Source of the DNA: Antedon mediterranea
Lineage: Eukaryota > Echinodermata > Crinoidea > Comatulida > Antedonidae
DNA length: 64,000 nucleotides
Reading direction: 5' to 3'
Assembly: GCF_964355755.1 (NCBI RefSeq)
Contig: NC_092676.1
Span: 3,576,288-3,640,287, forward strand
In this document: positions 1 through 10,700 of the stretch, in pieces
How positions within the stretch are numbered: position 1 is the stretch's first letter
Layout of the letters: the number at the start of each line of letters is the position of its first letter
The notes under the pieces: model-generated
Told to the model about the DNA's origin: nothing
The model's database searches: none
The model's input: the letters and a program-made list of their open reading frames with translations, nothing else
Program-made: the position numbers and the translations under genes

Positions 1-1000
1 AGGCCTGCCCTCTACTGGCTTTACAACGCTACTCATGCCAGTGAGGGGAGGGTGGTGGTGTTGGTGGTGGTTTAGCTGCAATAATAAATTTGATTGTACA
101 TAATAGACGGCGACTGGAAAGGCTAGCTCATTATGCGTTAAAAAAAAGATTCCACAGATTGGAAAAAAGTGTATCGAATTTCTGTTATGGCTGTACAGTA
201 CTTGTCTTTACGACGCCTGAGGGAATAGACACTTGTGGAACAGAGATAGAACAGAGAACCATTTATCGCAGATCAAAACATTTGTATAAACGTATATTAA
301 ATCTATAAAAATAGTATTTTTTAAAGAAAATCGGCCTGTCTTCAACATTATGATGCTGTACTCGAGCTGTTCAACCGGTTTTCAGCTATTAAAAACAATT
401 ATCGTAGGAGGAGATAGGAAAATGCGAAGCATCCTCGCATTATTGTCTGCGGGTATTTTTCAAGTTGGACATCCATTAGACAGTGTATACCACGACCACG
501 AAACACCCCTATTTGGGGCAAATCGTTGAACCTAAATTCGTTTTAATTGTCAATAACTAATTATCTAACTCAATTTAATTAGTAAACATGGTTACATCAG
601 ATGGTTAAAATCAGTACCGAAAGTACGAACCAACTTTATATACCATCGAGTAAAAATTCTAGAAATAAACTGCGATTTACCGAATTTTGCCCTTACGTAA
701 ATTTATATATAGATTATCGTAGATTGCATATTATGCGATGAATATTATTTAATAAATTTTTGATATATTATTATTATTATATTAATAAAAAAGATATTTG
801 TTAGTATAAATTAAAAAATATAGATATAAGGAAGAAAAGCAAAGAGATTATGGAGCGGCTGTACCAGAATATACAACACTAAGTATTGTAAAGTTAATAT
901 TATATTAGAAATTTAGGCGATCTTGCCTGCCACGTTTCGATATTCAATATTGAACTTGAACTTCTGAAGGCGCTCGACCTTTGACAAGATTATAAAGATG
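1..1000. other. Intergenic, no gene recognised
   Basis: AT-rich sequence with a GGT/GTT-rich simple stretch at about 48-74. A 72-codon open frame at 90-308 has no recognisable domain and I do not call it a gene. No similarity to the receptor flanks was noticed. Confidence 0.5.
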
Positions 1001-1023
1001 AATTTTTTTAAATTCATATTATT

Positions 1024-1416
1024 TTAAGACGTTAGGCCTACATACCGATATTCTGTCGGCGTTGCCAACCACCAAATTACTATCCCAACTCTCTCTCTGT
1101 ACGGAATTGCCCTGCGAAAAGTTGTATCTTGTCTCTCAACAAGAGGCCGTAGTTGTTCAGCAAGTCTATCAAATGTTGCGCGACACATTCGGAAATGTGA
1201 CCGAAATGTTTCATCGCTGTAATGTTCCACATTAGCAGCCCAAAACAGGCGACCATGGGCACGGTTTTGTACCCAGATTCTGCGATCAACAAGGTTCGCT
1301 CCAAGCGTTGCGGCTGCCAAAACTTCGACGACTAGGCCCAGTTGACGTCGGTTTAGGGCTAAACGCCTTCGCCGTCTACTCCGTGAATTTGCTCTCCTTT
1401 TCCTTTGTAGATTCAT
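1024..1416 (-). pseudogene. PIF/Harbinger transposase N-terminal fragment
   Basis: About 130 codons resemble the N-terminal half of HARBI1-like DDE transposases. After a basic Arg-rich start comes the family pattern FRSHFRMCRATFDRLAEQL, and later WWLATPTEYR, the helical DNA-binding region that precedes the catalytic core. No DDE catalytic residues are present. The frame ends just after that pattern near a GTATGT that could be a splice donor, so this may be a first exon whose remainder is missing. It lies downstream, in its own orientation, of the Myb-like ORF at 1717-1875. The family call rests on remembered pattern only; a protein search would settle it. Nothing suggests it is still active. 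Confidence 0.65.
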
Positions 1417-1716
1417 TAAAAATCTAAAATTGATATATGTATTGAAAACATAACGCTTGATAACTCAAAAGTAATGCAAGTATTACAATTTTAACCGGCT
1501 CCATTGTTAATATTATTCCTGTCGCGCAGACAGGAGTACAGTGTACTATTTTTACAAAATGTTGATTGACAGCACCGGGGTGATGCTGTAGTGTAAATGG
1601 GAACAACCCGAGTTCATCTCGCAGTTTTTTCTGTTAGTGTAAACGAAAATAGCCTCCGAGTTAAACTCGGGTTACTCTCCCAGTTGATAGTGTAAAAGGG
1701 GTATTAGCCTTAGTAG

Positions 1717-1875
1717 TTAGCTAGCCTCAGGCAAACGTACATTTAATCTGCGAGTGATCAGTTCATAACACCGGCGATCCCTACTTGTCCCGTTGAACAT
1801 TGCTACAATTTCCTCATTACAACGTATGGTAAGGAGGATTTTAACTTGATCTTGAGTCCAAACATTTGAAGACAT
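1717..1875 (-). pseudogene. Myb/SANT-like protein of a Harbinger element, truncated
   Basis: A 52-codon minus-strand frame starts with ATG at 1875. It reads VWTQDQVKILL, then a stretch ending RRCYELITRRL, which is the helix-turn-helix pattern of Myb/SANT-like proteins with the first conserved Trp present. It stops at 1717, before the third helix would be complete, so it is truncated. PIF/Harbinger elements encode such a protein beside the transposase to bring it to the nucleus and to the element ends. Its position and shared strand with the transposase fragment support membership in the same element. Confidence 0.5.
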
Positions 1876-2443
1876 AATGATGATTATTCACTGTATTTGC
1901 ATGATAGAGGTAGGCCTAGCAGTAGAGAGAATGGTGTGGATTGTATTCAGGACAGAGAGGTAGTGAGCGTGTGGTGGTGATTTCGCGCGGTTTCATTCTA
2001 AAAACACACAAACATCATGAATTTTGAACACATAAAATACTCAAAAAATATATATACAAGAACAAAATAATGTTAAATACAATATAATTATTATTTTAAG
2101 ATGCAAACATTCAAAATATAGAAACAGGTATTTTTTTCGCACAAACATATAACAAATTTAATGATAGAAGATGACCTTTTCATGTCAATAACCTTTACCA
2201 ACCCGGTGTTGGATCGCAAAAACCGTTTACGCTTTCGTGTCTCCGGTGTCGACTTGACTACACCGGAGAGGCACACCGGAAAACATTCAGCTTCGTTTCA
2301 CCCCGCGGAGAGCACACCGGGGTGGTTCGATTTTCCCATTTACACCAGTCAATAAAAACCACAACACCGGCTTTTAACGGCCCGGTGTACTAACAACTGC
2401 GGGGTAACACCGCTGTTGCGGTGATAGTGTAAAAGGGGTATAA

Positions 2444-2558
2444 GATAAACGTAGAAGGCCTAACGTACGCAGATATAGAGTTTAAAGGCGGTACGTTTCC
2501 AAACCCTGAACCACAGGACTACGGACTTGATTACGCAACCGTGCAGATTACGAAGTAA
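2444..2558 (+). pseudogene. Class B tail remnant with two ITIMs
   Basis: This is the last ~37 codons of a class B receptor, nearly identical to the end of IgR11 (57062-57175). Both ITIM-type motifs, LTYADI and LDYATV, and the stop codon are intact. Everything upstream is replaced by the Harbinger element, whose TAA target sits at the junction. The homology continues past the stop into the intergenic sequence, so this is the left edge of a block shared with about 57.06-62.5 kb. It has no start or promoter and is a relic of an extra array member that stood here. Confidence 0.85.
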
Positions 2559-3112
2559 ATATTTGTCCGTAACATTTACCAGTACGTTTATTGTTACATT
2601 TATCATTACCAATCAACCTTTGACAAGTGACGTAACCGCATCGTTCAATATTGCTTGTACTGTATATGCAAAGCTATTTTAATGCAATGTGTATTATAGG
2701 CCTAACGATTAACAATCAAACGAATTTCTATCGTAATATTGTACGTCATACGCATCTCAACAACGATCTTGAAGGAATTTGTTGATATCCATAAAAAAAA
2801 AGGGTTGCTGTAATTTTATTTTATTAGAAACATTATAATTCTGAAGATTTTCTGAAATATCAGATTTTAGCCACATGGCAAGTGAAGCGTTTTGACAAAT
2901 TATGGACACGTGTCCCGCAGAAAAAAATACAACTAATTGGAAAACTCTCTCCATAATTCCTAGTATAACTTTATCTACGGAGGCCCAACTCAACACGGAT
3001 GTTCTTTGCTGCAGCCGTGCTATAGAAAGGACAGCAGTTGTGTACACAGTAGCTGTAAACAAACTTACAATAATAAAAAACAGGAAAGTCCCAAAGTTTA
3101 AATACAAGTTAC

Positions 3113-3260
3113 ACTCTAGGGGGCAGTATACCATACTACCGGTTTTACCTGGCAGTCGATAATCTGTGAGAACTTTAAACCGGATATCCAGTTTTTTCTG
3201 TATATACCATGTTACGAGCCTGACGTTCCAATACAGTGATTTAGAATACAGGAATCAGAT
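3113..3260 (+). promoter_or_regulatory. IgR1 promoter region: CTCF-like word and TATA-like box
   Basis: At 3113-3130 lies CTCTAGGGGGCAGTATA, close to the CTCF core AGGGGGCRS. A TATA-like TATATACCAT follows at 3201-3210, and an ACAGTGATTTAGA word, shared with IgR2, IgR7 and IgR12 in slightly different form, lies at about 3233. The order of these elements is kept upstream of those paralogues. The predicted 5' UTR is about 370 nt. Transcription start is inferred only. Confidence 0.5.
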
Positions 3261-3602
3261 CGAGTGAGTGTTTAAACTAGTACCATTTCTATCGAAACTG
3301 GCTATTTCTGTCATATATCGTAGAATTTTATAATACACAGTGATTGGAATCAGTTGAATCATAATCGAGAAGGTGCTTAAACTGAACACAACTTCTATCA
3401 TAACAAATGTGTGGCAACATCAACTAACAATATAATGTATACAGTTTTACATTGTATTAAGTATCTTTAAATCATCGGAATCTAGTATTTCTGAACGTTT
3501 TTATTCCGTACCAAAAATCTCTACTTTGATAAGGAAATTAATTTACATCAATCTATAGCAATATTTGAAACTCAACCATCGGAAGAAAATACACAGTTCG
3601 TA

Positions 3603-5123
3603 ATGGCTCGTCAGCAACATTGGACATATCTGTTTTACAAGTGTTTAATTATATTGAAGAGTATATTCTACTGCTGTTGTGCTCAATCCTATATTTTTAC
3701 AAAAGATCCACAATCAGTTCTCGTTGCAGAAGGACAAACAGCAACGTTATCATGTGCATGGTCACCAGCATTGAATGGAAACCATTATTTTGGATGGTCT
3801 TATTATCGACCTGGTATTAGCATTCAACGAATTGATGGTTTAAATGCAAGATACAATATAATTAATGAAGCAACCTTTTCAAATCTTTCCATTTTCAATG
3901 TTGGCCCTTTTGAAGTAGGAAGATACAGGTGTGATATCTTTGACGATGACGCTTCATACATTCTTTCTGAGCATGCTCTTGTAGTGCTAGGAGAAATATC
4001 GTGCAATCCAGAATACGACAATGGTGAAATAGGAACAACGATGACATGTTCTTACATTTCCTCTTATAATGTTAATGCTATTGATTTATTATTGTATAAG
4101 AATGGAAAAATAATTACATCAGAAGTACAAGATAATGTTTTAGAATCAAGGGCTTTGACTAGCGAACACGATGGAGCTGTATTTACTTGTAAAGCCACCA
4201 CTGGACCAAACAATCAAGTGATAGGAACTTGTGAAACTACTCCGCTAATACTGACTATAGATGCAGAGATTGAACAATCACAGCCAGGTACACTTCAAGT
4301 TGGAGATAGCTTTAACCTTACCTGCTCAGGGAAAGGTAATCCTGATTATTATGAATATGAATGGACGTGGAATGACAAACCTGTAGGATCTTTATCAAGT
4401 GAAAGACAATTTGCAATAGTTAATGTGCTTTTTGTGACAAGTGTATCAAGCGGTGCAAATGGCAAAATAGTTACTTGTACAATTAGTTGTAGTGGTCGTA
4501 ACAGCAGTACAGCGAGATATACAATAAACGTGCTAGAGAACAATTCGATTAGGCCTACAACTACACAATTGCAAACAACACCAGGTACACGTACGCAACA
4601 ACTCATTACAGACCAACTCTCAGCAACTAATATCTCTTCGGATGACGAGCCCCCAACACTAATTGTTGTTATTAGTGTACTTGCAATTCTACTCGTAGTT
4701 TCTGTAATATTAATAATATACACGTATTTGCAAAAAAGAAACGTATCTAGGGACAACATAATTCCTTTAAATCGACCTTCGAATAATATTGGACAATATT
4801 ACGATTATGTTGCGTCTTCAGACACACAGATCACCACGACAGGCAAAGACACATACACGTATGATTATGCCATATATCCGTGTACACGCATCGCAGAGAA
4901 TACAAGTGCTGAATACATTGAAGTAGAAGAGAGTTACCATGAGGGCCCACAAAAACAAGAGCAAAATATGACCGCATTCGAGAACGATGATGTGTCCTTA
5001 CAACCAACGGATATTTGTAGCAAAGAGGCCACGTACGAAAATGGTAAATTGCGTATCAAAGGCATGGCAACTTCTGACAATGTGACAATTAAGTACGAAA
5101 ACATCAAATCATCTACGCGTTAG
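3603..5123 (+). CDS. IgR1: three-Ig transmembrane receptor, class A tail
   Basis: This 506-residue single-exon type I membrane protein starts at an ATG followed by a signal peptide (residues 1-28). Ig1 has Cys51, Trp65 and the DxGxYxC-like Cys110. Ig2 has Cys149 and Cys196, plus an extra pair, Cys134 and Cys210, kept across the family. Ig3 has Cys241, Trp254/256 and Cys292. A Thr-rich stalk (about 312-350) leads to the membrane helix (353-376), which has no charged residue, so there is no sign of pairing with a charged adaptor. The tail has YDYV (Y400), EYIEV (Y438), YENG (Y478) and IKYENI (Y498), the last fitting both the Grb2-type YxN and the ITIM pattern. It is the most complete class A gene. 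Function as a surface recognition receptor is inferred; no named orthologue is recognised. Confidence 0.9.
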   Translation: MARQQHWTYLFYKCLIILKSIFYCCCAQSYIFTKDPQSVLVAEGQTATLSCAWSPALNGNHYFGWSYYRPGISIQRIDGLNARYNIINEATFSNLSIFNVGPFEVGRYRCDIFDDDASYILSEHALVVLGEISCNPEYDNGEIGTTMTCSYISSYNVNAIDLLLYKNGKIITSEVQDNVLESRALTSEHDGAVFTCKATTGPNNQVIGTCETTPLILTIDAEIEQSQPGTLQVGDSFNLTCSGKGNPDYYEYEWTWNDKPVGSLSSERQFAIVNVLFVTSVSSGANGKIVTCTISCSGRNSSTARYTINVLENNSIRPTTTQLQTTPGTRTQQLITDQLSATNISSDDEPPTLIVVISVLAILLVVSVILIIYTYLQKRNVSRDNIIPLNRPSNNIGQYYDYVASSDTQITTTGKDTYTYDYAIYPCTRIAENTSAEYIEVEESYHEGPQKQEQNMTAFENDDVSLQPTDICSKEATYENGKLRIKGMATSDNVTIKYENIKSSTR

Positions 5124-5400
5124 AGAAGACGAGACGAGATAACTACGATGACGTCACCTAGTTGTGGATGAGCTAATAATGATGCAAACGTGTACGAAAA
5201 TGTTAAATTATCACCGAGATTAAGAAGAGTTGGAATAAACATTTCATAATAATTCTAATCGCGAAGATGACGTCACCAAGGTGCATGCGAGTAAAAAAAC
5301 GACGTATACGAAAATGCATCGGTACACACAAAAGCAGTGAGGTGTGCTAAGATATAGAGGAAGCAAAACTGAACCAAACGTACAGAATATTCATACAAAA
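5124..5400 (+). other. Decayed tail-coding sequence behind IgR1
   Basis: After the stop codon, fragments of the same tail vocabulary continue in changing frames: a VYENVKLS-like piece near 5190 and a VYENAS-like piece near 5305. This suggests an ancestral tail longer than today's. Matching relics follow IgR12 (59705-59930), IgR10 (50290-50520) and stand at 36774. Confidence 0.6.
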
Positions 5401-6046
5401 ACAAACAATGAAAACTGCACTAACGCATATTATCATATAGACTTGTTTATGAAGTGTTCAATACCTAAATTAGAGGTTTATACCAGGTATGATATATTTA
5501 GTATTAATGTTTTTATTAGTGAAAATGATAACTTTTAACATTTGCAAACTACCGTCCCCAACACGTACAGGGGTGTGACCTAAAAGTATTGTAAGACTAG
5601 TATGGGCCATGATACTTCCATGGTAAGAGAAATAGAAAAGTAGGCTAAATATATACGTTGAATTATTATAGCACAGTATTAAAATATTGTAATTTTGTTT
5701 AAGGAAGTAAATCAAAAAATATTATATTATAAATAATCAACTCTGAGATTAAAATTAACCAGGAAAGGGAAGGAAGGAAGTATTAGAAAACAATGCAATA
5801 TACATGGCTGCAGTCGCGTGCTCAAGTTAGTGTTTACCGACCGAGCAACTGACCGACATAGAGAGATGTAAAGTCGCGTTGCAAGCGACTAATAATTAGC
5901 AGAATTAAACTGTACAGAAACGAGTAAAGAAAAACAGAATAAAGTTCATCGATAACATACTCTTATTTGGCATGAAATAAGCAACAATAAAATATCGATA
6001 TATGCAAGTACACGTGATTGTCCAAAATGGATTTTCCATGTTTCTA
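5401..6046. repeat. Intergenic with a short inverted-repeat element at 5813-5892
   Basis: The segment is shared with 59980-60615. Within it, 5813-5892 begins AGTCGCGTGCTCAAG (reading from 5812) and ends GCAAGCGACT, a weak inverted pair around a GACCGACATAG core. Relatives lie at about 60388-60466 and, inverted, at 34576-34670, so this is a dispersed non-coding repeat. Nothing else is recognised. Confidence 0.5.
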
Positions 6047-6312
6047 TATGTAAGGATGTGGACGACAACACAAAAGGAAAAACACGCCTTTTCTCACTTT
6101 TACCACGGTCCGGTGGTGTATTTGGTTTTAATTTGTTTTTAGCATAACAATAGAGATCAGTATGGTCCTTTTAATCAGATCTTTAATTAAATAATAGACA
6201 AAACTATCTGCTTCCTTGACAGGTTCATGAAAAAGACTGTTACAATTATAGGGGGCAGTAACACCTATAGGGGGCAGTATTTAATTATCACATGATTAGA
6301 TTAATCCCCACA
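6047..6312. mobile_element. ~265-bp insertion absent from the sister copies
   Basis: The IgR12 flank (60615-60640) and the IgR10 flank (51245-51275) read straight through this point, so the sequence was inserted in the IgR1 copy. It is bordered by TATA-like words. It contains two CTCF-like words, at 6247-6260 and 6265-6280 (ATAGGGGGCAGTA), close to those in the receptor promoters. The element family is not recognised. Confidence 0.5.
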
Positions 6313-6960
6313 TATATAAAGCTGCGATTGTATACGCCATTAGATTTCTATATAAATATAATTTAAATATTAAACTTTAAGCAAGAACTTATATATAGTG
6401 ATCGATATTTACACGTTGCAAATTAGTAATTTTGTAAAAATGTATTTAATATATTTCGTATCAATAATATAAATATTTCTATTTTATAGTTTTGCTTTAA
6501 GGCTATAATTTTTTACTGTATATTTATACATTTTTGTATATTAATAGGCATGTGTTTTGTAACTTTTAAAGGTTACTTTATTATTACTTGTATTAATTTT
6601 TAATGTAACCGAGTAAATTATGTAATTTATTGTTTTATGACATACAATACAGGAAATAAATTAAATTTGAAAAACAATTTTACTACAATAATTTTAGACT
6701 AGTTCAGACTTATGTTTTTATTTTACAGAGAATAAATAAATAGTATCAGATATCACAAATGTGTGAAGAAATACATTAAAAATATTATTTTATTCTCTCA
6801 GCTTGAGTGTACTACTTACAGTACGCTCATGTAAATATATATTTAATTGAATATGTATAAGTAATTGTTTCTGTAATTGATTATTATAAGAGAGCAGACA
6901 AATTAAACTTAATTTAAAGTTATTTTTTTCCAAATGTTATTGTACTTGTTTGTTGATTAA
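6313..6960. other. Intergenic, AT-rich, shared with IgR12 flank
   Basis: Collinear with about 60630-61480, except that the other copy carries a 276-bp LINE tail. No gene is seen. Confidence 0.6.
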
Positions 6961-6961
6961 G

Positions 6962-7390
6962 GAACAAATGAATGGAAATGGTACCAGTTGAGATCAACGT
7001 TAACGAGAATAAGAAAGAAAGTTGTAACCAAAAAAAAAATGAATATGACTGTGTAAAATCAGCAGACAATCAAAACGATAAAATGACTGAAACAGACAGT
7101 GAAAATGAGTATGATTATGTGGAAACATCAAACATAGGCGCCATAGTAAAAGAAGGCACTGCAGAATATATTGAGGGTGTTGATGACAACACTGATGCTG
7201 ATTCCTTGACTGCCCTACTATAAACAGAAACTAATAGGGCTACTGTGGCTGAGTACAATGATGCTTCAATACCACTAAACTAATTTCAATAAATACTAGA
7301 AAAATGATAAAGGTATCTGGACTTCGACGTATACGAAAACGCATCTGTACGCACAAAACCACTGAAGTCTGCAAGGAAATGGAAGAAGCA
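6962..7390 (+). pseudogene. Class C receptor tail relic
   Basis: An ATG-less tail piece, opening at 6972 by an in-frame ATG, encodes NEYDCVKSAD, then ENEYDYVETS and AEYIEG, matching the last third of the IgR10 tail. A stop at 7223 interrupts it, and decayed frames continue to a DVYENASVRTK-like piece near 7330. The better preserved sister copy is at 61487-61924. There is no signal peptide, Ig domain or membrane segment. It is either a relic or, less likely, a distal 3' exon; a possible acceptor (TTGATTAAG) lies just upstream. Confidence 0.7.
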
Positions 7391-8030
7391 AAACAGAACC
7401 AAACGTAAGATCAAAAACAACAATGAAAACTGCACCAAATAATACATTACATTAAATATGTAAATAAAAAAAATTAATATATCTGCAAAATAATACATTA
7501 CATTAAATACCTATTTAAAAATATAAATATCTGCCATTTCAGTTTTCCAGGTATGATCTATTAAATTTGTTAAGTGAAATCTTTATCTTTCACTATTTCC
7601 AAAATACTGTTCCTATCCCGTAGATGAGTCTGACATATTTTCAGATACAAAAAAAAGCAATAATGACTAAATTATACGTTGAAATGTACAGTAATTAATT
7701 GGTCTGTTGTTTAAGAAAGTAAATTGAAATAAATTAGAGAGATTATTCAGTTATTTACACGTTACAAGTTTGTAATTTTGTGAATATGCATTTAATAAAT
7801 AAATATAATCAGGTATTACACACGTTGGAAAAAAGATATCTAATTCTTTGATAATTTTTTTTAAAGATAGAAAACAACTTTAACTTAATAAAGTTAATGA
7901 AGAAAAAACATTAAAAGTGAAACCAATAATTTGTTTTGTTATTGTTTTACTTTAGATTTGACTTGACTTTCGGTTTAATGCTCAGTATAATGTTGCATTC
8001 ACACGGAGAGGGCGCCGTTCAATTCTTAAT
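7391..8030. repeat. AT-rich dispersed intergenic repeat
   Basis: A stretch around 7740-8030, with words such as TATTTACACGTTACAAGTTTG and CACACGGAGAGGGCGCCGTTC, recurs at 27600-28020, 28200-28560, 37850-37970 and about 62400-62540. It has no open frame of note and probably came along with the array duplications. Confidence 0.55.
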
Positions 8031-8078
8031 AGAATGTATCTATTATTTAACAAAAACTCAAACTCTGTGAATCAATTT

Positions 8079-8129
8079 GCTTTGATTGTCCTCAGGAGTA
8101 CGATCCTCACTCCTGAGGACGATCAAAGC
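8079..8129. repeat. Long perfect-type hairpin
   Basis: Arms 8079-8099 and 8109-8129 are 21 nt each with a single mismatch, around a 9-nt loop. The right arm runs into ATTGATCGAAACGTCG. It sits just before the LINE coding fragments and may be part of that insertion. Confidence 0.7.
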
Positions 8130-8221
8130 ATATTGATCGAAACGTCGAAAAACTCAACAGTTCTTTTCAGAACTAATATACGTGGTGTACCGAAAAATTT
8201 ATATCAACATTTGATTTCGCC

Positions 8222-9760
8222 ATGCAAACCTTCAAACAATACAATGCATTAAGATATAAGAAGTTTTATAACTCGTGGACAACAATATCTAAATGCAAAC
8301 TAAAAATAAATCCTAAGAACGAATTTATTTATATCACTGATGTTCCAAAATATGTATATACACAAGTTACAAATCTAATATATAATTTTATTTGGAACAA
8401 TAAAAGGGAAAAGATAAAAAGAAAAACTCTAATTGGTGATGTTGAGATGGGAGGCATTAAAATGCCTGATTTTACTCTTCATGTTAACGCACTCATGTGT
8501 GGCTGGTTAAAAAGAATTATGAATGATGATGGTGCTAAATGGAAAAATATTCCAATGTATTATATTAAAAAAATATGTGATGTTAATGTTTTACTTAATA
8601 TGTCATGTTATAACATTATTGATGTTAATTCTGATAAAATTCCACTGTTTTACAAAAAATATGATAAAAGCCTACATAAATTATAACAGAATCTTTAAAA
8701 AAAACCCTGAAACTTATAACGATATAATGAATGAGCAACTGTGGGGAAACCACTACGTTAAACTAAAAAAAAATCGCTTTTCTACAGGCATTGGATTGAC
8801 AGTGGCATTATCAGTATTAAAGACATTGTTAATAAGAACACTTTTTTAACATCAAACGAAATACTGGTGAAACTACAATGTAAAACAAACTGGTTAAATG
8901 AGTATTTGTGCATTATTAAGGCAATACCAATTCAATGGAAACGTATTATTAAGGAGGTAGATATTTTCAATTGTGATGATAATGATGAATTAGTTGGCAC
9001 CAAGTATGAGATTAATACTACCAAACTAATATACTCATGGTTTGTGAAAGAATATTTCATTATTCCAATGTCACAACTAAAATGGGAAGAGTACTTCAAT
9101 GATAACAACATTGATTGGAAAACTTCTTGGTTACGGAAAGTATGTAAAATGAAAGATAAGAAACTAGCACAATTCAATTATAAGATGTTACATAGAATAC
9201 TGCCTACCAACAAACGGCTGTATCAGTGGAAAGTTAAGGAAACACAAACGTGTGACAAATGTGGAGAAATTGAAAATGAAAATCATTTGTTTTTTAGTTG
9301 TAGATTTATTCAGAAATATTGGAGGAAAATGCTTAGTATCTTTGTAAGTTTAAATCACAATAATATATCATTTAAACAATTAATACTAGGAACGGGAGAT
9401 AAGCTAATAGATTATATTTACACTTTTGCAGCATTTACTATTTATAGAATAAAAATGTTATCTGCACTAAATAAGCCAGTGGGTAAATCTTTATGGAATT
9501 CATTTAAAAGCAATATGTTATATAACATTGAATGTGAAACATATAACAATAAAGAAACAAGTATAGAAAAATGGGTAGGTTTAGGAAATAAGATTATGAT
9601 AATATAATTTCTAATTTGATACGATTAACCGAAACAGAATTACAGTGATAGGGGTTACTGGTAGTACTGAGCTATTATTGTTTTTTTTTATCATGTATAT
9701 AAATATATTGTATAATCCGGGTTGTAAAATGAAAACAAACAAATGAAAATGTGTGAGCTA
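8222..9760 (+). mobile_element. 5'-truncated L1/Tx1-like LINE, ORF2 C-terminal part
   Basis: Three overlapping frames together give the C-terminal part of an L1-clade ORF2. The first (8222-8686) has FIWNNKREKIKRKTL followed by GGIKMPDF, the usual post-polymerase motif. The last (8867-9607) has FNYKMLHRILPTNKRLYQW, then a zinc-finger-like CDKCGEIENENHLFFSC, the zf-RVT pattern. The polymerase catalytic core is missing, so the copy is truncated, and at least two frameshifts near 8690 and 8790 break it. About 150 bp of AT-rich 3' sequence follow, ending with A-rich words near 9760. It is unrelated to the receptors and absent from their duplicated flanks. Confidence 0.8.
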
Positions 9761-10540
9761 TTTTAAAACGGGATAGATGATAATGATGATCCTGTCAAGT
9801 GTATAACAAAATATAAGAAAATTAATGAAAAAAGGAGTAATACAGAATTCATATATGTAAAAATGTTACTTATGAACTTTAACGACATTTACAAGTTAAA
9901 TAATACGATTTTATGTAATATGAGATAATATGAATGTGACTAAAAGTGGTGTTTGCGCCACAAAAGAGAAAAAAAAAAGAACGAATTTATAAAATATATA
10001 TAATAACATGATTAACAACCTAATGAACGAAAAAAAAACAACAAAATAACAAAATAACTAAACCTAACCTATATGGATGAAAAATAAATGAAAAGACATC
10101 CGTAATGATTAACATAAAAATCCCCGAAATATTTTAATGGGAAAAATCATATGTATGTAAGAAAATTAAAATGTATATTTCAAATATAATATTTTAGTTA
10201 TAGTTTTCTAAGTGAAGACCAATTCATTTTAATTCAATTAGTGGTTATTATAATATGTAATATATATAAATACTACGACCTCTAGAGGAAGCAAAGGAGC
10301 CCTCTATTTTAATTTGACAATGTTTATTTAAAAACTTTCCTAAATAAAATAATCTCGGACATTTATTCAATAACTATAATAGCCTTCTCCTTATCTATTC
10401 ATACAGAACCAGGAAAACAAATGTGAAAACGTATAAACAAAGATGCGACAATAACAAAAATCGTTTTCAACAGTATGTAGAAGTAGATCTCCACAATACA
10501 TTACAACACAGGGATACTTCAGCGTTGCGTTTTAGTCAAA
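9761..10540. other. Intergenic, AT-rich
   Basis: From about 9960 the sequence matches 29390-29870 upstream of IgR7, and 52360-52620 in part. No gene is seen; the open frame at 10423-10605 crosses the promoter word and is not credible. Confidence 0.6.
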
Positions 10541-10544
10541 ATCG

Positions 10545-10700
10545 TCACTCTAGGGGGCGGTATACAGTTGTACTACAGGAGCTTTACCTCTCAATAATGG
10601 AATAAGATATGTTTACAAAACTTTAGACCGGATGCGCAGTTTATTTTTGCATATAGCATGTGATCAGGTTTGATGTATCAATACAGTGACTAGATACAGG
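10545..10700 (+). promoter_or_regulatory. IgR2 promoter region: CTCF-like word and TATA-like box
   Basis: CACTCTAGGGGGCGGTATAC lies at 10546-10565, a TATA-like ATATAGCATG at 10651-10660, and ACAGTGACTAGATACAG at about 10684. The order matches IgR1 and IgR7. The CTCF-like word is about 385 bp before the start codon. Confidence 0.5.

Larger units (their letters stand above)
1020..2440 (-). mobile_element. Decayed PIF/Harbinger DNA transposon
   Basis: The segment holds remains of both proteins typical of PIF/Harbinger elements, a DDE transposase and a Myb/SANT-like protein, both on the minus strand. Its right edge at 2440 carries the word GATAGTGTAAAAGGGGTA and is followed by TAA (2441-2443), which fits the family's 3-bp TWA target. 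A second direct copy of this end, followed by TTA, lies at 1686-1706. Related TAGTGTAAA words occur at about 1584, 1634 and, inverted, near 2335, which looks like subterminal transposase-binding repeats. I could not locate the left end. The element is cut into a receptor tail, which resumes at 2444. Confidence 0.65.

Noticed and set aside
90-308. 72-codon open frame as a gene
   Set aside because: No recognisable domain, no paralogue in the window and no promoter feature.
3603-5123. Hidden introns in the receptor genes
   Set aside because: Nine loci read from signal peptide through the membrane helix in one frame with all domains in order, so no intron is needed for the known parts.
5145-5270. 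Perfect TGACGTCA palindromes as CRE regulatory sites
   Set aside because: They sit in decayed tail sequence where GATGACGTCACC would encode DDVT; similar coding words occur in frame (YDYVT in IgR9's flank), so coding relic is the simpler explanation.
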